NCBI RefSeq assembly: GCF_000337375.1
Contig: NZ_AOJG01000006.1
Span: 76,020 to 116,945 of the forward strand
Length of the DNA: 40,926 nt
Direction of reading: 5' to 3'
Origin: Halorubrum lipolyticum DSM 21995
GTDB lineage: Archaea > Halobacteriota > Halobacteria > Halobacteriales > Haloferacaceae
In this document: positions 7,620-16,175 of the stretch, one piece after another
How positions within the stretch are numbered: the first letter of the stretch is position 1
Layout: each line of letters starts with the position of its first letter
Program-made: the position numbers and the translations under genes
The notes under the pieces: generated by a model
Told to the model about the DNA's origin: nothing
Seen by the model: the letters and a program-made list of their open reading frames with translations, nothing else
The model's database searches: none

Positions 7620-10076
7620 ATGACGTCCTTCCAGTCGACGATCGGCGACGAGGAGGGGATCGCGGAGGAGCTGGCCGAGGGCCAGCGCGAGATCTCCATC
7701 GCCGAGTTCTTCGAGAAGAACAAACACATGCTCGGGTTCGACTCGGGCGCCCGCGGGCTCGTCACCGCCGTCAAGGAGGCGGTCGACAACGCGCTCGACG
7801 CGACCGAGGAGGCCGGCGTCCTCCCCGACATCTACATCGAGATCGAGGAGGTGGGCGACTACTACCGGCTCGTCATCGAGGACAACGGGCCCGGTATCAC
7901 GAAAGAACAGCTCCCGAAAGTGTTCGGGAAGCTCCTGTATGGGAGTCGTTTTCATGCCAGGGAGCAGTCTCGTGGCCAACAGGGAATAGGGATCTCAGCG
8001 GCTGTACTGTACTCTCAGTTGACTTCCGGCCAGCCCGCGAAGATCACCTCACGCCCGAAGGGACAGTCGCGGGCGCAGTACTTCGAGCTCATCATCGACA
8101 CCGACACGAACGAGCCGGAGATCAAGGCGGACGAGGAGACGACGTGGGACCGCCCCCACGGCACCCGGATCGAGCTGGAGATGGAGGCGAACATGCGCGC
8201 CCGCCAGCAGCTCCACGACTACGTGAAACACACCGCGGTCGTCAACCCCCACGCGCGGCTCGAACTCCGCGAGCCGGGGCTCGACGAGCCGCTGAAGTTC
8301 GAGCGCGCGACCGACGAGCTGCCGGCGGAGACGGAGGAGATCCGCCCGCACCCGCACGGCGTCGAGCTCGGCGCGCTGATAAAGATGCTGGAGGCGACCG
8401 AGTCGTACTCCGTCTCCGGGTTCCTCCAGGAGGAGTTCACGCGGGTCGGCAAGAAGACCGCCGACAGCGTGATCGACAACTTCCGAGACGTGTACTACGG
8501 CCGCGAGCTCGCGTGGTCGCCGCCGCGCGCCCACGACGACCGCGACGTCGCCGCCGCGGTCGCGGACGCGGTCGCCAACAAGGGCAAGGCGGCGACCACC
8601 GCCTTCGCCGAGGGCGTCGCCGAGACGGTCGCTGGCAACGACCGCCTCTCGCGCTCGGAACTCGCGGCGATCGTCGGTAACGTCGCCGAAAACGTCGAGG
8701 GCGACACGGGCAAGACGTTCGGCGGGACCGTCCGCGAGAACGCCGTCGACGCGGCGTGGCGGGCGATAACGGGCGTGGACGCCGACGGCGACGCGGCGGG
8801 TGCCGCCGATGACGGGGACGGCGACGACGCCGAGTCCCCCCTCGTCGCCGACGCCTACGCCCTCGTCGACGACGCCACCTCGACCCGGAAGGACGACGCC
8901 GCGGTGCGGGCGATGGCCGAGGCGCTCGCGCGTCGGTTCGCGAACCTCGACGGTGAGGCGTTCCGGATCGCCCGCGACGACTTGGAGCGGCTCGTCGCGG
9001 ACGCGGCCAATTTCGTCGCCGAGCAGCGCGACGCCACCTTCGGCGAGACGGCCCGCGAGAACGTCGTCGAGGCGTTCTGGTCGCGGGCGCGGACGGTCCC
9101 GGACGACCCGCCGAAGGTGAAGTCGATCGCGGGCGACCGCGACGCCGCGGCCGACTTACTCGAGGCGATGCGGACGACCGACATCCTCGCGCCGCCGACG
9201 GACTGCCTCGCGCCGATCACGGCCGAGCTGGTCGAGGCCGGCCTCCGGAAGGAGTACGACGCCGACTTCTACGCGGCCGCGACCCGCGACGCCGAGGTCC
9301 ACGGCGGCGACCCGTTCATCGTCGAGGCCGGCATCGCCTACGGCGGCGAGATCCCGGCCGAGGGGTCGGTCGAGCTGCTCCGGTTCGCGAACCGCGTCCC
9401 GCTCGTCTACCAGCGCGGCGCCTGCGCGACGACGGACGTGATCAAGTCGATCGGCTGGCGCAACTACGGGCTCGACCAGCCCGGCGGATCGGGGCTCCCC
9501 AACGGGCCGGCCGTTATCAGCATCCACGTCGCCTCCACGAACGTCCCGTTCACGAGCGAGTCGAAGGACGCGCTCGCGAACGTCCCCGCGATCGAAGACG
9601 AGATCGAACTGGCGGTCCGCGAGGCGGCGCGCGAGCTGAAGTCGTACCTCAACAAGCGGCGCTCGATGCAGCAGCGCCGGGAGAAACAGGACGTGCTCGG
9701 CAAGATCCTCCCGGAGATGGCCGACAAGGTCTCGGAGGTCACGGGCCGGTCGCGCCCCGACATCGACGGGGCCTTGGCGCGGATCATGAACAACGTCAGC
9801 GTCGAGCGCGAGGTGGACGGCGAGACGGTGACGCTGGTCGTCGAGAACCACTCGGACGTGAACGAGCAGTTGGAGATCACGGACATCGTCTCCGCGGAGC
9901 CGACCGACCTCTCCGACGGGACGGTGGTGGACATGGACGGCGAGTGGTTCGTCCAGTGGAAGCCCGAGGTGCCCTCGGGCGACGAGCGGGAACTGACGTA
10001 CGCGGTCGACGGCGAGGCCGACTTCGAGGTCAGCGTCGGCGGCGTGGAGACTGAGAAACTCACGGTGAACGCGTAA
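7620..10076 (+). CDS. top6B: DNA topoisomerase VI subunit B
   Basis: ATPase subunit of the type IIB topoisomerase, which with Top6A relaxes and decatenates DNA. The 818-residue protein has a GHKL ATPase domain (about 1-225: E51/N55 region [18 protein letters not shown] near 90, GQQGIG at 119-124), an H2TH domain beginning near 250 ([27 protein letters not shown]), then a transducer domain from about 510 ([11 protein letters not shown], catalytic-type SKDALANVP). It is far longer than the roughly 530-residue crenarchaeal enzyme because about 200 residues are inserted in the H2TH region; the insert holds two related segments ending TFGGTVREN and [14 protein letters not shown] (about 8 nt upstream of the ATG) is a clear ribosome binding site. 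Codon use is foreign-looking over 7938-8027. Directly abuts top6A. Confidence 0.97.
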   Translation: MTSFQSTIGDEEGIAEELAEGQREISIAEFFEKNKHMLGFDSGARGLVTAVKEAVDNALDATEEAGVLPDIYIEIEEVGDYYRLVIEDNGPGITKEQLPKVFGKLLYGSRFHAREQSRGQQGIGISAAVLYSQLTSGQPAKITSRPKGQSRAQYFELIIDTDTNEPEIKADEETTWDRPHGTRIELEMEANMRARQQLHDYVKHTAVVNPHARLELREPGLDEPLKFERATDELPAETEEIRPHPHGVELGALIKMLEATESYSVSGFLQEEFTRVGKKTADSVIDNFRDVYYGRELAWSPPRAHDDRDVAAAVADAVANKGKAATTAFAEGVAETVAGNDRLSRSELAAIVGNVAENVEGDTGKTFGGTVRENAVDAAWRAITGVDADGDAAGAADDGDGDDAESPLVADAYALVDDATSTRKDDAAVRAMAEALARRFANLDGEAFRIARDDLERLVADAANFVAEQRDATFGETARENVVEAFWSRARTVPDDPPKVKSIAGDRDAAADLLEAMRTTDILAPPTDCLAPITAELVEAGLRKEYDADFYAAATRDAEVHGGDPFIVEAGIAYGGEIPAEGSVELLRFANRVPLVYQRGACATTDVIKSIGWRNYGLDQPGGSGLPNGPAVISIHVASTNVPFTSESKDALANVPAIEDEIELAVREAARELKSYLNKRRSMQQRREKQDVLGKILPEMADKVSEVTGRSRPDIDGALARIMNNVSVEREVDGETVTLVVENHSDVNEQLEITDIVSAEPTDLSDGTVVDMDGEWFVQWKPEVPSGDERELTYAVDGEADFEVSVGGVETEKLTVNA
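7938..8027 (+). other. Patch of atypical codon usage in top6B
   Basis: Thirty consecutive codons (residues 107-136, around GQQGIG) use tat, agt, cgt, ttt, cat, agg, tct, caa, gga, ata, tca, gct, gta, ttg and act, while the codons on both sides end almost always in G or C. The protein sequence is the normal conserved ATP-lid motif, so only the DNA is unusual. This looks like a short replaced or recoded tract. Confidence 0.8.
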
Positions 10077-11162
10077 ATGACGACAGAAAGCGACGCACGA
10101 GACGAGCTGATCGACCTGGCAGCGGACTTCTACGACCAGTTCGCCGCCGGGAACATCCCGGAGATGACGCTTCCCACGCGGACGAAGAGCAACATCGAGT
10201 ACGACACCGAAAGCGGCGTCTGGACCTACGGCGACCGCACGTCGACGCGCAGCGCCAACTCGGTGCGGGGCGCGCGCAAGCTGCTGAAGGCGGCGTACAC
10301 GATCGAGTTCCTCGCGGACCAGCTCGACGAGGACCGCTCGTCGACGCTGCGGGAGCTGTACTACCTCTCGGAGTCGTGGGACAACGACGAGGCGCAGTTC
10401 TCGAGTCAGGACGAGTCGAACGACCTCGTGGAGGACCTGGAGATCGTCACGGGGGTCACCCGCGAGGACTTCCACATGCGCCCGGAGGAGTCGGGCGCGA
10501 CCCTGATGGGGCCCCTCCTCATCCGCGAGCAGACCCGCCGCGGAGAACGCGAGATCCACTGTCAGGAGGACGTGGGCGCGGGCGGCTACCAGATCCCGAA
10601 CAACCCGGACATGATCGAGTTCCTCGACGACGACATCGACTTCGCGCTCGCCGTCGAGACCGGCGGGATGCGCGACCGGCTCGTCGAGAACGGGTTCGAC
10701 GAGGAGTACAACTGCCTCGTCATCCACCTCAAGGGCCAGCCGGCGCGAGCGACCCGTCGGATCACGAAGCGCGTCCACGACGAGCTGGACGTTCCCATCG
10801 CGGTCTTCGCCGACGGCGACCCGTGGTCCTACCGGATCTACGGCTCCGTGGCGTACGGCTCGATCAAGTCCGCGCACCTCTCGAAGTACCTCGCGACGCC
10901 GGAGGCGCAGTTCGTCGGGATCCAGCCCGAGGACATCGTCGAGTACGACCTCCCGGCCGACCCGCTCTCCGACTCGGACGTGAACGCCCTCGAATCCGAG
11001 CTGGACGACCCGCGGTTCCAGACCGACTACTGGGAGGAACAGATCGAACTGCAGCTCGACATCGGGAAGAAGTCCGAACAGCAGTCGCTCGCGAGCCGCG
11101 GGCTCGACTTCGTCACCGACACCTACCTCCCCGAGCGGCTCGACGCGATGGGCGTGATCTGA
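10077..11162 (+). CDS. top6A: DNA topoisomerase VI subunit A
   Basis: The DNA-cleaving subunit, homologous to Spo11. The 361-residue protein has a winged-helix 5Y-CAP domain with RELYY at 93-96, Y96 being the expected catalytic tyrosine that forms the 5' phosphotyrosine link, then a Toprim domain with the metal-binding glutamate in AVETGGM and the acidic pair in FADGDPWS, followed by [13 protein letters not shown]. Length is normal. The ATG is immediately after the top6B TAA (10074-10076), so the genes are one transcription and translation unit and no separate promoter is seen. In several haloarchaea gyrB and gyrA follow; here they do not, the next gene being on the other strand. Confidence 0.97.
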   Translation: MTTESDARDELIDLAADFYDQFAAGNIPEMTLPTRTKSNIEYDTESGVWTYGDRTSTRSANSVRGARKLLKAAYTIEFLADQLDEDRSSTLRELYYLSESWDNDEAQFSSQDESNDLVEDLEIVTGVTREDFHMRPEESGATLMGPLLIREQTRRGEREIHCQEDVGAGGYQIPNNPDMIEFLDDDIDFALAVETGGMRDRLVENGFDEEYNCLVIHLKGQPARATRRITKRVHDELDVPIAVFADGDPWSYRIYGSVAYGSIKSAHLSKYLATPEAQFVGIQPEDIVEYDLPADPLSDSDVNALESELDDPRFQTDYWEEQIELQLDIGKKSEQQSLASRGLDFVTDTYLPERLDAMGVI

Positions 11163-11183
11163 AGCCCCGCGGGGATAGCCCTT

Positions 11184-11420
11184 TTACTCGCCTTCGTCCG
11201 CGACCTCGCCGATCTGGCGACGCTCGCCGTCGGCGTCGTCGTTCGCATATTTATAAACGACCCCGTCCACCTCGTCCGTCGTCGCGTTGTGCGAGCCGTC
11301 ACAGAGCGGCTCCGAATCAGAGAGACCGCACTGACAGACGTAGATCATGCCGTCGTCACCCATGTCGGACTCGTCGAGCTTTACCGGTCCGCGCTCCTCG
11401 TGCGTGACTTCGCGTGCCAT
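11184..11420 (-). CDS. CDGSH iron-sulfur domain protein
   Basis: A 78-residue protein with the complete 2Fe-2S cluster motif of the CDGSH family: C29, C31, C40 and H44 in CQCGLSDSEPLCDGSH, three cysteines and one histidine as ligands. The protein is otherwise acidic and short, consistent with a soluble mitoNEET-like electron-transfer or cluster-transfer protein. The ATG at 11420 gives MAREVTHEERGPVKLDES; an in-frame extension to 11648 runs into the msrB gene and is rejected. It is divergent from msrB across 109 bp, so two redox-related genes may share a control region. Confidence 0.9.
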   Translation of the reverse strand: MAREVTHEERGPVKLDESDMGDDGMIYVCQCGLSDSEPLCDGSHNATTDEVDGVVYKYANDDADGERRQIGEVADEGE

Positions 11421-11529
11421 GGTCGTCGATCGGTGCGCACCCGAATACGGCTTGTGGCCGCAGAGCGGGAGCAGCCGCTCCCGTCGAGACCGCCGCAACC
11501 CCCTTGCCCGTGGGGGCCGTATCGGAGGT

Positions 11530-11949
11530 ATGAGCGAGACCGACGAGGGCGACGCGGTCGACCCGCGAGAGCTGACCGACGCGGAGTGGCGCGAGCGCCT
11601 CTCCGAGGAGGAGTACCGCGTGCTCCGCGAGAGCGGCACGGAGGCCAAGTTCTCCGGCGAGTACGTCGACCACCACCCCGACGACGGGGAGTACCGCTGT
11701 CGGGCCTGCGGGACCGTCCTCTTCGACGCCGAGACGAAGTACGAGTCCGGCTGCGGCTGGCCCGCCTTCTACGCCGCCGAGGAGGAGTCGGTGACGACGA
11801 CGGTCGACACCAGCCACGGGATGCGCCGCACCGAGGTCCGGTGTGCGAACTGCGACTCCCATTTGGGCCACGTGTTCGACGACGGCCCCGAGCCCACCGG
11901 CAAGCGGTTCTGCATCAACTCGGTCGCGATGGAGTACGGCGGGGAGTGA
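11530..11949 (+). CDS. msrB: Peptide-methionine (R)-S-oxide reductase
   Basis: Repairs methionine-R-sulfoxide in proteins. The 139-residue protein carries both zinc pairs (C57/C60 in CRAC and C105/C108 in CANC), the SGCGWPAF motif with C75, and the catalytic C128 in RFCIN. The ATG at 11530 follows GGAGGT directly, too close to act as a normal ribosome site, and starts MSETDEGDAV; an in-frame extension to 11347 runs antisense to the CDGSH gene. Single-domain enzyme with no MsrA fusion. Confidence 0.95.
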   Translation: MSETDEGDAVDPRELTDAEWRERLSEEEYRVLRESGTEAKFSGEYVDHHPDDGEYRCRACGTVLFDAETKYESGCGWPAFYAAEEESVTTTVDTSHGMRRTEVRCANCDSHLGHVFDDGPEPTGKRFCINSVAMEYGGE

Positions 11950-12007
11950 GAACTCGGCCCGAGGGAGGACACCGCGCCTACGTGGCCGCGACCGACGCGA
12001 CCGCCCG

Positions 12008-12829
12008 CTACGCCGCCAGCGGGAGCCTGACGACGAACACCGTGCCCTTCGGCTCGTTGTCCTCGATCCACACGTCCCCATCGTAGATCTCCACGAGCGA
12101 CCGGACCAGGTACAGCCCGATCCCGGCGCCCGGGCTGTCGAGTCCCTTCTCGCCCTTCCCGAAGACCTCGTCCCGGTGGCTCTCGGGGATCCCCGGGCCG
12201 TTGTCGGCGACGCGCACCTCGGCGACGCCGCGGGCCTCGTCGACCGCGGCCGAGACCGTCACCTTCGGCGGCGTCTCGTCGTTGTGCTGGACCGCGTTCC
12301 GCAGGAGGTTCCGGAAGACAGAGCTCAGCATTTCGTCGGCGACAACGTCCGCGCCGGGGAACGATCCCTCAGCGGTGAAGACGGCCTCCGAGTAGGCCGA
12401 TCGGACCTCCTCGACCTGCTGTGAGAGGACCCGAGCGAGCGAGACGCGGCTCGGCTCGGTTTCCTCGCGGAGCATCACTTCGGCGAGGTCGCGGACCGTC
12501 GTGGTCAGGGAGACGGCGCTCTGGGTGTTCCGCTTGATCACGTCCAAGTACTCCTCGCCCTCCCCGTCGACGTGGTCGTCGAGCAGTTCGGCGTACGCGC
12601 CGACGAGCTGGAGGTCGTTACGGATGTCGTGGCGCATCACTTGGTTCAGCAGTCTGAGATCGTCGCGCTGGCGCTTGAGGCGCTCCTCGGGGTCCGCGTC
12701 GTCGACCAGTTCGCCAGCCTCTCCGTCTGAACGCACGACACCCGTGTCCTCTCTCGCGCCCGGCTCGGTCGAAACCCTCGCTCCTGGCCCCGCGTCTTCA
12801 CCCGGTGCCGCGTTCGCGTCGTCGCCCAT
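12008..12829 (-). CDS. Sensor-less histidine kinase
   Basis: A 273-residue two-component kinase with no visible sensor domain. Residues 1-45 are an acidic disordered leader, 46-115 the dimerisation/phosphoacceptor helices with H67 in the haloarchaeal H-box MRHDIRNDL, and 130-273 the HATPase domain: N-box RNLLRNAVQHND (about 171-182), G1 DNGPGIP (208-214), and G2 GAGIGLYLV (232-240). No membrane segment, so it is cytosolic and must receive its signal from a partner. No response regulator is encoded next to it. A TATA box at 12854-12863 supports the start at 12829. Archaeal members often lack adjacent regulators. Confidence 0.92.
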   Translation of the reverse strand: MGDDANAAPGEDAGPGARVSTEPGAREDTGVVRSDGEAGELVDDADPEERLKRQRDDLRLLNQVMRHDIRNDLQLVGAYAELLDDHVDGEGEEYLDVIKRNTQSAVSLTTTVRDLAEVMLREETEPSRVSLARVLSQQVEEVRSAYSEAVFTAEGSFPGADVVADEMLSSVFRNLLRNAVQHNDETPPKVTVSAAVDEARGVAEVRVADNGPGIPESHRDEVFGKGEKGLDSPGAGIGLYLVRSLVEIYDGDVWIEDNEPKGTVFVVRLPLAA

Positions 12830-12853
12830 GAGAACTCGTACGCCGGCCGGTAG

Positions 12854-12863
12854 TTTTTAAATA
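12854..12863 (-). promoter_or_regulatory. TATA box of the histidine kinase
   Basis: TATTTAAAAA on the minus strand, centred about 29 nt upstream of the ATG at 12829. One of the strongest promoter matches in the window; it implies a leaderless transcript. Confidence 0.65.
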
Positions 12864-12899
12864 CCGATCGGGGTCCGGAGCGGTCCGGGAGGTCGTCGC

Positions 12900-14054
12900 T
12901 CAGATCCCCTCGTCGAGCAGCTCGCGGGCGATGATGTTCTTCTGGATCTCCGTGGTCCCCTCGTAGATCTGGGTGATCTTGGCGTCGCGGTAGAGCCGCT
13001 CGACGTCGTGGTCGTTGACGTATCCGGCGCCGCCGTGGACCTGGACCGCCTCGTCGGCGACCTCCACCGCGGTCCGGGAGGCGAACTCCTTGGCCATCGA
13101 TGCGAGCGCGGTGAGATCCCCCGGTTCGTTGTCGACCGCCCACGCCGAGCGGTAGGTGAGCCAGCGGGCCGCCTCGGTGTTCGTGTGCATCTCCGCGAGC
13201 TTGTGTTTGATCGCCTGGAAGTCGCTGATCGGGCGGTCGAACTGCTCGCGTTCCTCGGCGTACTCCAGCGCGCGCTCGGCCGCGCCGCGGGCGATCCCGA
13301 CGCCCTGCGCGGCGACCGCGGTGCGCGTCTCGTCGAAGAACTGCATGAGCTGTAAAAAGCCCATCCCGCGCTGGCCGATCAGGTTCTCGTCGGGGACGCG
13401 CACGTCGTCGAACCGGAGCTCGGCGGTGTCGCTCGCGCGGATCCCGAGCTTCCCGGTGATCTTGTCCCGGGCGAGTCCGTCGCGGTCGCCCTCGACGAGG
13501 ATCTGCGAGTAGCCCGAGTAGCGGTCGTCGATCTCGGGGTCGGTCTCGCAGACGACGACGAAGTAGTCGGCGACGGTGCCGTTCGTGATCCACATCTTCG
13601 AGCCGTTGATCACCCACTCGTCGCCGTCTTTTTCGGCGTGCGTCGCCACCGAGGTCACGTCCGAGCCCGCCTGCGGCTCCGAGATGGCCGAGCCCATCAC
13701 CGCGTCGCCGGCGGTCACCTCCGGGAGGACGCGCTCCTTCTGCTCGTCCGTCCCGAACTCCATCAGCGCCTCCGCCCCGAAGCCGGCGCTGGAGACGCAG
13801 AGGCCGATGCCGGGGTCGGCCGCGAACAGCTCTTCCGTGAGGATCGCGTTCTCCAGCGAGGAGTAGCCGACGCCGCCGTACTCGACCGGGACGTGCGGCG
13901 CGAGCAGCCCCATGTCGGCGGCCGTCTCCATCACCTCGTACGGGTACTCCTCGGCGACGTCGTACTCGGTCGCAACCGGCCGGATCTCCTCGTCCGCGAA
14001 CCGGCGGACTTCCTCGCGCAGCTGCTTCTGCTCGTCCGTTAGCTGGAACTCCAT
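12900..14054 (-). CDS. Acyl-CoA dehydrogenase
   Basis: A 384-residue FAD enzyme that introduces the alpha-beta double bond into acyl-CoA. The N-terminal helical domain (MEFQLTDEQKQLREEVRRFADEEI), the middle beta-domain with the FAD/substrate motif AISEPQAGSDVTSVAT and WITNGTVADYFVV, and the C-terminal four-helix domain ending QIYEGTTEIQKNIIAREL are all present; the glutamate of YEGTTEI is the expected catalytic base. Chain-length specificity cannot be told. The start at 14054 is preferred over the in-frame ATG at 14081 because of family alignment and a TATGATA about 26 nt upstream. It stands alone without an electron-transfer flavoprotein or thiolase neighbour. Confidence 0.95.
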   Translation of the reverse strand: MEFQLTDEQKQLREEVRRFADEEIRPVATEYDVAEEYPYEVMETAADMGLLAPHVPVEYGGVGYSSLENAILTEELFAADPGIGLCVSSAGFGAEALMEFGTDEQKERVLPEVTAGDAVMGSAISEPQAGSDVTSVATHAEKDGDEWVINGSKMWITNGTVADYFVVVCETDPEIDDRYSGYSQILVEGDRDGLARDKITGKLGIRASDTAELRFDDVRVPDENLIGQRGMGFLQLMQFFDETRTAVAAQGVGIARGAAERALEYAEEREQFDRPISDFQAIKHKLAEMHTNTEAARWLTYRSAWAVDNEPGDLTALASMAKEFASRTAVEVADEAVQVHGGAGYVNDHDVERLYRDAKITQIYEGTTEIQKNIIARELLDEGI

Positions 14055-14340
14055 GTGCGACCGTTTCGCCGAATCTATCATAATCGTTCGTAAACGTCGA
14101 GGAATTCGGATCGCGTTTACAGTTCTTCGGCTTGGTGTCACGGAGCACCGTCGGCGACGTGTTATTTAAATGGCGACGAGCGAGGGGGACGAGCGAGTAT
14201 AAAAACGGTGCGGCGGCGTGCGTCGTCGGCGTCCGTGTGAGCGATCCCCGCTCGGCGAGCGATACCCCGGCGCGGCCGCTCGGAATGCGATATACACAGA
14301 ACGTGTTTCGAGAGCTGTCCGAGCGCGTCGAGACCGGCGA
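14055..14340. other. 286-bp intergenic region with two unassigned TATA-like boxes
   Basis: Between the acyl-CoA dehydrogenase start and the cold-shock gene stop. It contains TATTTAAAT at 14163-14171 and GTATAAAAAC at 14197-14206, both good archaeal promoter matches. No convincing gene follows in the plus direction: the frame downstream runs antisense through the cold-shock gene. An untranslated RNA or a long leader for the dehydrogenase is possible. Confidence 0.4.
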
Positions 14341-14535
14341 TTACAGCCGGGTGAGGTTCGTCGCGCGCGGCCCCTTGTCCGCCTCCTCGATCTCGAACTC
14401 TACCTCCTGTCCCTCCTCGAGATCCGGGCCGCCGACGTCTTCCATGTGGAAGAACACGTCCTCGTCAGCGTCGTCAGTCTCGATGAATCCGTAGCCGCCG
14501 GTGTCGTTGAAGAAATCGACCTTGCCTGTCGCCAT
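14341..14535 (-). CDS. Cold-shock (CspA-family) protein
   Basis: A 64-residue single cold-shock domain that binds single-stranded nucleic acid. The RNP1-like motif GGYGFIE (13-19) and RNP2-like motif DVFFHM (26-31) are both present; the usual basic surface is offset by many acidic residues, as in haloarchaeal homologues. A TATA box (14561-14570) lies 29 nt upstream, so the mRNA is nearly leaderless. Divergent from the NAD-binding gene at 14697. Confidence 0.95.
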   Translation of the reverse strand: MATGKVDFFNDTGGYGFIETDDADEDVFFHMEDVGGPDLEEGQEVEFEIEEADKGPRATNLTRL

Positions 14536-14560
14536 CGCAGCCGTACCAACTCCCGACTAA

Positions 14561-14570
14561 TGTATAAGTG
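14561..14570 (-). promoter_or_regulatory. TATA box of the cold-shock gene
   Basis: CACTTATACA on the minus strand, centred about 29 nt from the ATG at 14535. Confidence 0.6.
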
Positions 14571-14696
14571 TTGCGTGCCTTCCCGAAACGCCCGAATTGA
14601 GCACTTAGATCCGCTTTCGGCGGGATGTATCCGGTTTCGGCTCCCGAACCGTCGGGCGACCGAAACGACAACGTCGCTGGGCGACGATCACCGGGT

Positions 14697-15353
14697 ATGA
14701 CCACCCTCCTCGTCGTCGGCGGCAGCGGGTTCATCGGTCGCGAGGTGTGTCGGATCGCCGTCCGCGACGGCCACGAGGTCCGAAGCGTCTCCCGGGGCGG
14801 TCGCCCGCCCACCGACGCGCCCTGGACCGACGCAGTCTCCTGGACCAGCGCCGACCTCTTCCGGCCCGACGCGTGGCGGAGCCGCCTCGACGGCGTCGAC
14901 GCGGTCGTCCACGCCGTCGGGACGCTCACCGAGTCGCCCGCGGAGGGAGCCACCTTCGAGCGCGTCAACGGCGACGCGGCGATCATCGCGGCGCTCGAGG
15001 CCGAGCGCGCCGGCGTCGAGACGTTCGTCTTCCTCTCCGCGTCGGTGAAACCTCCGGGCGTTCGGAACGCCTACCTCACGGCGAAGCGCCGCGCGGAGGC
15101 CGCGATTGCGGACCTCGCGCTCGACGCGGTCGCGCTCCGACCCGGTCCGGTGTACGGCCCCGGTCAGCCGCACTTCCCGAAAGCGGTCGACGGGCTGGTC
15201 CGGCTGATCGCGTCCGTACCGCCGATCGCGGACCGACTCGGCGAGCGTCGCCCGCTCGCCGTCGACACGGTGGCGCGGGCGACCTATCGGACCGCGCTCG
15301 ACCCCGACGAGTCGCTGCTCGACGTGGACGACATCCGGACGGTCGGGAACTGA
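14697..15353 (+). CDS. NAD(P)-binding epimerase/complex I NDUFA9-like protein
   Basis: A 218-residue atypical SDR. GGSGFIG (8-14) binds the dinucleotide; VNGDAAIIAALEAERAGVETFVFLSAS is the NmrA/NDUFA9-like central core, and YLTAKRRAE retains a Y-x-x-x-K pair. The family usually has about 290-300 residues; this one is shorter because the C-terminal substrate lobe is reduced, which makes a binding rather than catalytic role plausible. The ATG at 14697 gives the classical strand MTTLLVVGGSGFIG; the in-frame extension to 14625 has no support. Convergent with the 2-TM gene, 13 bp apart. Confidence 0.88.
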   Translation: MTTLLVVGGSGFIGREVCRIAVRDGHEVRSVSRGGRPPTDAPWTDAVSWTSADLFRPDAWRSRLDGVDAVVHAVGTLTESPAEGATFERVNGDAAIIAALEAERAGVETFVFLSASVKPPGVRNAYLTAKRRAEAAIADLALDAVALRPGPVYGPGQPHFPKAVDGLVRLIASVPPIADRLGERRPLAVDTVARATYRTALDPDESLLDVDDIRTVGN

Positions 15354-15366
15354 ACGGTCCGACGAC

Positions 15367-15627
15367 TCACTGCCCCGACTTCGCCATCTCCAACGACATG
15401 AAGAACCCGAAGTAGGCGGGGATCCCGGCGAGCATGAACATGTACAACACCCACTGCGGGGAGCTCGAGAACGCGAAGTCGTACAGCAGCGAGACGGCCG
15501 TCACCCACACGACCGCGAAGGCGAGGTCGTAGAGCATCCCGCCGCGGTTCTCGCTGACGTGAGACCGAACCCGGTCGGCGAGGCTCTCGTCCGCGTCTGG
15601 CTCGTCGATGTGCTCGGCGTCGCTCAT
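15367..15627 (-). CDS. Small two-helix membrane protein
   Basis: An 86-residue protein with an acidic N-terminus (residues 1-30) and two hydrophobic helices, about 32-50 (LYDLAFAVVWVTAVSLLYDF) and 57-79 (PQWVLYMFMLAGIPAYFGFF). No motif that I recognise; it looks like a conserved haloarchaeal protein of unknown function. It is the last leftward gene of the acetate-module run, 86 bp downstream of the UspA gene, so may be cotranscribed. Confidence 0.8.
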   Translation of the reverse strand: MSDAEHIDEPDADESLADRVRSHVSENRGGMLYDLAFAVVWVTAVSLLYDFAFSSSPQWVLYMFMLAGIPAYFGFFMSLEMAKSGQ

Positions 15628-15713
15628 GGGTGAACGTCGTCGTCGAAATACGTCGGTGTTCCGGAACGGTGCAGGCCGAGCGCCCCCTGACGGGGCGCGC
15701 GCTCGGCGCCGAT

Positions 15714-16175
15714 TCAGTCCTCCTCGAGGTAGTCGACGACGAGCACGGGCACGTGCGTGGAGCGCAGTGTCCGCTCGGTGACGCTCCCGAGGAGCGCGCG
15801 GCGGACGCCGGCGCGCCCGTGGCTCCCCATCACGATGAGGTCGATATCGTGGTTCTCGGCGTAGTCGCCGATCACTTTGTGCGGCCGGCCGCCGGAGACG
15901 TGTTCGACGATATCGACGCCGCGTTCGGCTCCGCGATCGGCGACCACGCCGGTCGCCTCGTCGGCCTGCTCTTTCAGCTCTCCCATCTCCTCGAACCGAC
16001 CCTGTTTGAGCCGGTCGACCTGTTCGGTCCCGAGACTGAAGTTCACCGAGTCGATGTCGACCACGTACAGCGCGTGGACCTCGGCGTCATACTTCTCCGC
16101 GAGGTCGAGCGCGTGGTCGACGGCGGCCTCTGCGACATCGCTTCCGTCCGTGGGGACGAGGATTCGGTCGTACAT
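15714..16175 (-). CDS. Universal stress protein (UspA family)
   Basis: A 153-residue ATP-binding UspA protein. The start MYDRILVPTDGSDVAEAA and the nucleotide motif G-x2-G-x9-G-S (GSHGRAGVRRALLGS) place it in the ATP-binding class. Its ATG overlaps the TAA of the symporter large subunit by one base (TAATG), so it is translationally coupled to the transporter. In many haloarchaea UspA proteins lie next to sodium or acetate symporters and probably tune them; that link is inference here. Confidence 0.95.
   Translation of the reverse strand: MYDRILVPTDGSDVAEAAVDHALDLAEKYDAEVHALYVVDIDSVNFSLGTEQVDRLKQGRFEEMGELKEQADEATGVVADRGAERGVDIVEHVSGGRPHKVIGDYAENHDIDLIVMGSHGRAGVRRALLGSVTERTLRSTHVPVLVVDYLEED

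Noticed and set aside
7938-8027. Intein in top6B
   Set aside because: No intein is present: the extein reading is continuous and of normal sequence. Only the codon usage is unusual.
14132-14494. Plus-strand frame antisense to the cold-shock gene
   Set aside because: Serine-rich shadow of the cold-shock gene. The ATG at 14285 has no suitable box 25-30 nt upstream.
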